Of a stretch of DNA of 64,000 nucleotides, positions 59,023-64,000 are shown piece after piece. Position numbers and translations under genes: made by a program. Origin of the DNA: Sambucus nigra (lineage: Eukaryota > Streptophyta > Magnoliopsida > Dipsacales > Adoxaceae); the NCBI GenBank assembly GCA_949130495.1, contig CASBWL010000051.1, forward strand, positions 375,501 to 439,500, written 5' to 3'. The first letter of the stretch is position 1; every line of letters begins with the position of its first letter. Under the pieces are notes generated by a model, which saw nothing but the letters and a program-made list of their open reading frames with translations, was not told where the DNA came from and searched no databases.

Positions 59023-60797
59023 CCAGAAAGAGTAAAATTTTCCTAGTTAAATTTTAATGATGTTAACCCTTATAAATTATTATTGGAGACTTTATGAATA
59101 TCCTTAGACTTAAGGAAGACCAGCAGGTATGGTTATAAAATTTGGACCTTAATTAGAATTCAAATTGAGGAATTATTCTAAAATCTAATGAAATTCGATG
59201 AGTGAGATAATGTTAGAGTTAAAAGAGTAAATTTGAATAATTTGGTGAAATGAGGTTTGGGGCAGAAGTAAGGACCCTAAGAATAATGATGTTATATGTG
59301 GGAATAATAGGAGACTTAGTAATCCCTTTGAGATGGGTTTTAAGTACAAGAAGCGATGACGTGAGATGTGTCGACAGTCTACCTTATATATTATCGAAAG
59401 ACTTAAAAATGCATAAAATTGAAATAATGGTATAGGGATGTATAATATACCTTTATTAATAGTAAGATATCTAAGACGTGTGAATGCTTAGTATATTACT
59501 TATGTGTATGACATACCAACAATACTTGCTATCACGGGAGGTTTACGTTCGCTTAGGGCCATCTAATCTTTGTGTGCTCAGACTTAGATTGGTACCTTAA
59601 GAACATAATACTAGGATGACTTATTTGTGAGTTAATAAGTCAGCTGACTATGGAGCGTAGGTATGTACGTGACCCATGGATATGTTGAATTATGTTCGCC
59701 TCCATTTTTGTGTGTTGTGCTTATTCTAACAATTCCTGAGAAATTCAAAATTTGTAATCCTTATGTACGTGATGTACCGGGATGGATAACAGAGTATGTG
59801 TGCATCGCAGCTTAGCCTCGGGGAACTTATATTGTATATTTATGATGTGAATAATATACGGTTAAATGAAAAGGAATTGTGATGTTTATTTATGAGAATC
59901 ATTTATAGTAACTCCTTGAGAAGATAAATAAGGGGATAACCTCCAGTAAACGTTAATGCTAATAATTGAGAATCCGAGTTCAAGTAAAGCTATCTATTTA
60001 AGTGATAACATTGGGAATTCATATTGTGAATCGAGTAGTTGGGTTAGAACTTATGATGATTTAGTTAGATATAAATAACACATGAATGGGTACAAGAACG
60101 TTAGGAGTGCACAGTTAGACGAGAGGTGAGTATTTCATGTGAGTGCACGTCCTAACATGTATCTTTCATTCATTGTTTTAAATGTTATTAAAGCACTTGC
60201 TGTTTTTAAAATACTCTCCACATTCGGGCTCTGACCCGTTTGCTTTCAAATCTATCTTTTTGTAAAAACCATTTTAGGTGCCCACCCACAAGGACACCAT
60301 GCATAGGAATTCTATACAGGTGACGAGCTGTAGCTGTTGTGGAAGTTACAGGGACTTGATAGTAGACGACTCCTTTTCTTGTCTTGATTCCATATTCAGA
60401 TTCATCATTTGTAGGGCATGTCGCCCATTTCTTTTAGAGATACTTTACATTTCAGTTATTCAGACTTTTGGTTTGTAATTAATTCAGGATGCATACTTGT
60501 TTTATTTTTTTCCATATTGGGATTGTTGTGAGGAGTATTTCCTCTAGACTCTTTATTACTTGTTGATTACACTATTGGGACTTTATTCTGAATGGTTATG
60601 TTATTCTTTCATAATTCTTTTATTGCATGTTAATCAGATTTAAATTTAAAATTAGACAACTTACTTTTTAAATACTAGGTTGTTAGAAATCATTAAAATA
60701 TTATCGACAGTGATGCTATTTACTGAACCAACTTGGCATTTTGTATTAATTTAATAAAGGAGTAGCTACCCGGTATTTAATTAGTCCAGGTGCCACA

Positions 60798-60960
60798 ATT
60801 ATATGTAACGGTAAGTTTTGTAAAGCAGTATAAATAAACTGCTGTCTATGATGAATAAATGGAAGCAAAAGTTACGCACTTTTATCTAATCTTTGAGTTC
60901 AAAATTCTTTCATGAAAAAAAATAAACGTTATTCCAAGTGCTACAAATGGAAGACATAAG
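60798..60960. other. Right target-site copy and short spacer
   Basis: attat at 60798-60802, then AT-rich sequence without features. Confidence 0.5.
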
Positions 60961-61053
60961 TCATCCGGTATAATTGCAGTTGAAAGCTCATCATCTGGCT
61001 ATGAACCTCTCTGAGCGTTACCGTGTTTGGTGGCATTGAACGCATGAGTAAGA
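60961..61053. repeat. 93-bp direct repeat, copy 1
   Basis: Matches 63908-64000 at all but about four positions. Balanced base composition; on the minus strand one frame is open across the whole copy. Not recognised. Confidence 0.85.
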
Positions 61054-61593
61054 AGTTGCACAGTTGCAGCTAGTGGGCGCCGTACATTAGCATTATTAGG
61101 TAATTCACTATGTCTTAGATATATTTACTCTTGGTCCCAAATCAAGAATCCGTATTTAAAATTCAGAAATTACTGGGAAGTTTTTCTCCATGAAATTATA
61201 CCTTTCCAACTTTAGTGTAACACATCACATCAACATCACCAACACTGCTGATTTTGATCTTTGATGCTCCAAATGAAACGCAATCGTAAAAAAATGCTCT
61301 CCAAAGCTTTCAACAAGATTTTCTGATTTTCCTTTTAAACGGAGTCATTAAAAAGAAAAATGTTCATTACAGTAAAAAGTTGATGTATATTATCATTTGA
61401 AACCACTGTGCTACCCCCTTTGTTTCTTACATCTCTTCATTATGTGCAATTTTCATGAAACACATTGAAATCCATATATTGATCCTTTCTCTAAATTTTT
61501 ATTTTCTTTCATTAATGATTTCTCCAAAACTTGTTCCTAAATGTAAGCTGTCGAAGAAGGGTTGTTCTTCTTCTATATAAATAAATCTCCATT

Positions 61594-61610
61594 CCCCCCC
61601 CCCCCCCCCC
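61594..61610. repeat. Poly(C) tract
   Basis: Seventeen C followed by acccc and an A run. Confidence 0.9.
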
Positions 61611-62891
61611 ACCCCAAAAAAAAAACATGAAACACATTGATGAAGATTTGACTTTTTATTTATTTATTTATTTTATGACTAATTTTAATTACATTTAAAT
61701 TACTAATTTAATATATATATATATATAATTTTAACATACGTAAGGACATAAAAAGATACATGTAACCCATTTAATACCCCTACCAATTCAAATACATCCT
61801 CTAAGCTGATGTTACCCAAATCACAATCAGTTAGAGAAATTCAGTTATATCATACTGTGATATAATAAAACTTATTATGTATGCCGTTCACGATACTCAA
61901 TACATATTCGATTAGAACAAGCTATAACATCAACATGCAATACCCATTCTATCATAACAAATTATAACAGTACACATTCTATAATAAAACTCTTCCAATC
62001 AAAATAAATGAAGAAACTATTAAGATTGAAATTCTAATTTATTATACATATTTTGAAATCTTCTCTCATACAAATTTATTAATCAATCAATGAAAAATAG
62101 TTTTTTGAAGAACAACCCGTAATAAAATACAAATTCCTCAAAACCTACCCACTAAATGCAACCACGGGTTCCATGTTCGTTGTATAGACAAGTGGCTAAA
62201 AAGTCTAGTTTATTTAATAGTACTACTTAAGAGTGTCTGTTACTTTGGATTGAGTCATTTCGACGGTTTGTTGACTATGTGTTTTTCTTTTAATAGATTG
62301 AATTGGACAAAAAAGGCATCAGGAGACAATTCTAGGCATTAAAGTTTCATCAAGGTACAATTTTCTCATCTAAAACTTCTTGAATTTCTGTAATTTCTAT
62401 ATCTCATCTCAAATTTCTTTGTTTACTCTGATATTTTTCTGATTTTCAATAGAAACTAAGGAGAAATTCACTTGGTTAATTGTGCTCATGATAACCAATT
62501 CATTGGGGTCATTAGCAGGAGTCAAAGTTTCAGTAGTATTATTTAGAAATTTCGGCCCAAATGGAGATGGACAATTCTTAGATTTCCCAAATTGCCTCGT
62601 GTATTGAGAAGAATATCATAACTATCGAGATGAATTTTCTATTAATGGAAATTTGGCTATTAATCTTTATTGAGGTTGTTGCCTGGATGTGTATTAGTGT
62701 TTTTGCCACGGACTATTTGTATTGTTGTACTATTTTATATACCTTAAACAGGTGGATAGTACTATGAATAAAGGAGACTTTGCGCATTTTTTTAAAAATT
62801 ATCTAATTTGTATTGAAATTAAATCGGATCAACAACTATTTTGTTGTCATTATGTTAGCATTTTTGAATATTGTATACCCTAGTTTGTGTC

Positions 62892-62893
62892 TC

Positions 62894-62925
<32 letters not shown>

Positions 62926-62926
62926 C
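62892..62926. repeat. Compound (GT)n-(AT)n microsatellite
   Basis: A GT run joined to an AT run. Confidence 0.95.
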
Positions 62927-63907
62927 AAATATTATATCTTTTATTTTTTTTAATATTAGTAACAGATATATACCATTACGAAATGTGTTTCAAATATTGT
63001 GTTAGAAATCTGTTATGAAATTAGTAACACTTATTTTTTCGAGCATTGTCAATTAATATTTTATATATTTTTTATGATAGATCATGTTGAAATTATTGTT
63101 AAAATTTAATATATTGAACCATTACATAAATAACTCAGATTATAAATGAATTAATGAGAACAAGATATGTTCCCCCAGTTGCTTCACATTCACGCGTGAG
63201 GCGGTAAGGACGAATGACATGTGGTTGTCATTGTTGATATGGAAGCGAGAGAATCTGGTTTAGTTTCGCAAAAAAAATCTCCATCTGATCATGGTTTCCC
63301 ATGTACATTTTTTTTATTATCGAAAAAATTTAAATATATCATCTAATATTTCAGTATCTTTTGAGTCTTTGTCAATATTTTTCAGATTTTTGAAAGGTTT
63401 TTCAATTTTATTCCGACTTTGTTTGTCAGATTATTGTTACTAAATTAGTGTTTTTGTAATATATGGGTTTATTTAATTATTTCTATGTTATTTCCATATT
63501 TTTAAAAAGTTTTTATGTTCTTATTAGATTTTGTTCATTAGTTATATATATATTTTTTTGGTAATTTCATAATGTCCTAATGAGCATCGTACCTGTCCAA
63601 TTTTGGTTCGAAAAATTAAACACCGCTATGGTATTGGGGTTATTGAAAACAGCTTTGGTAGTTAAGGGAGGGGGGACGAGGAGGGGTAAGGCCATAAAAT
63701 AAAAGTTTATCCGCTGAACTAATGATCAGATAAACATTAGTTGCATCCGTTTTAAAGATATCACATTATTGAGTCAAAGATTGAATCTTAATGAGTTACA
63801 TGTACTGTAGTAAGCCCTAATCCCACGGATCAAGAACTGGTGGTGGAACAACCTCTGTTATGGAGAACAGAGAATGCAGGGAGGAGACTAAAAAGAGAAG
63901 ACGAGTG

Positions 63908-64000
63908 TCATCCGTTATAATTGCAGTTGAAAGCTCATCATCTGGCTATTAACCTCTCTTAGTGTTACCGTGTTTGGTGGCATTGAACGCATGAGTAAGA
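63908..64000. repeat. 93-bp direct repeat, copy 2 (reaches window end)
   Basis: Same orientation as 60961-61053. The similarity probably continues beyond the window. Confidence 0.85.

Larger units (their letters stand above)
57848..60797 (+). mobile_element. Solo LTR of a gypsy-type element (2950 bp)
   Basis: Starts TGTAATACCCCGTATTTTTG, a start typical of plant chromovirus LTRs, and ends GTGCCACA, with a perfect 5-bp duplication (attat) on both sides. Inside are GA-rich tracts (58431-58473), a GATCGATC cluster (58941-59021), a 'cgggctctgacccg' word near 60224 and a GC-richer block at 60280-60360. No gag or pol sequence is adjacent on either side, as expected after recombination between two LTRs of one element. 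The outer right edge depends on the duplication, since no second LTR is available. Confidence 0.7.
61054..63907. other. AT-rich spacer with simple repeats, no gene recognised
   Basis: A 17-base C run lies at 61594-61610, short AT runs near 61710, and a (GT)n-(AT)n microsatellite at 62892-62926. No coding sequence could be supported. Confidence 0.4.

Noticed and set aside
63590..63670. Inverted family A fragment
   Set aside because: A few shared words on the opposite strand (ttcaataacc, gtttaatttttcgaac) but too short and diverged to support.

Overview
The window looks like intergenic DNA from a flowering plant nuclear genome, probably a eudicot. It is strongly AT-rich, has almost no open host genes, and is packed with plant-type LTR retrotransposons (Ty1/copia and Ty3/gypsy), an L1-like LINE, small foldback elements and TA/GA/GT microsatellites. 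There are no bacterial features, no rRNA or tRNA gene that I can recognise, and no CRISPR. Most long open frames are transposon polyproteins, and all of them are broken.

Layout. 1-4582: copies of an unclassified dispersed repeat (called family A here), two LINE-like tails, and one possible small host gene (2253-2507, +). 4583-19985: an old minus-strand L1-like LINE, split by a young SIRE/Maximus-like copia element (8648-18525). That element has two ~2-kb LTRs, the standard initiator-tRNA-Met primer site, and a 5-bp target duplication (accac). 19986-26030: AT-rich spacer with another LINE tail, a foldback MITE (20982-21231) and a half-copy of it (about 23800), and a long family A copy. 26031-31294: a minus-strand Tat-lineage gypsy element, cut off inside integrase, with its 5' LTR and a double RNase H. 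31295-32636: a copia-like LTR fragment, a TA/GA microsatellite and a family A piece. 32637-34733: a minus-strand gypsy fragment lacking both ends. 34734-41785: a second copia element, plus strand, whose left LTR is preceded by 53 bp of internal tail. It has no usual primer site; instead a 16-nt stretch just after the LTR is complementary to the LTR itself.

41786-49390: AT-rich spacer with a hairpin MITE (44771-44947), a 40-bp tandem array, microsatellites and repeat family B/C. 49390-53500: a family A piece, a probable minus-oriented Tat-like LTR, a 37-bp GC-rich minisatellite, and a broken plus-strand gene with a putative plant transposon domain. I read that gene as the antisense accessory gene of a Grande/Retand-type element. 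53995 onward: a possible CACTA terminus and spacer. 57843-60802: a 2.95-kb solo LTR with a perfect 5-bp target duplication. 60803-64000: spacer with two copies of a 93-bp sequence.

How it fits together: the window records nested insertion (copia in LINE), truncation (both gypsy copies), LTR-LTR recombination (solo LTR) and probable unequal or illegitimate recombination (second copia). The most unusual signal is the self-complementary primer-site candidate of the second copia element. The best host-gene candidate is the 84-codon ORF at 2253.
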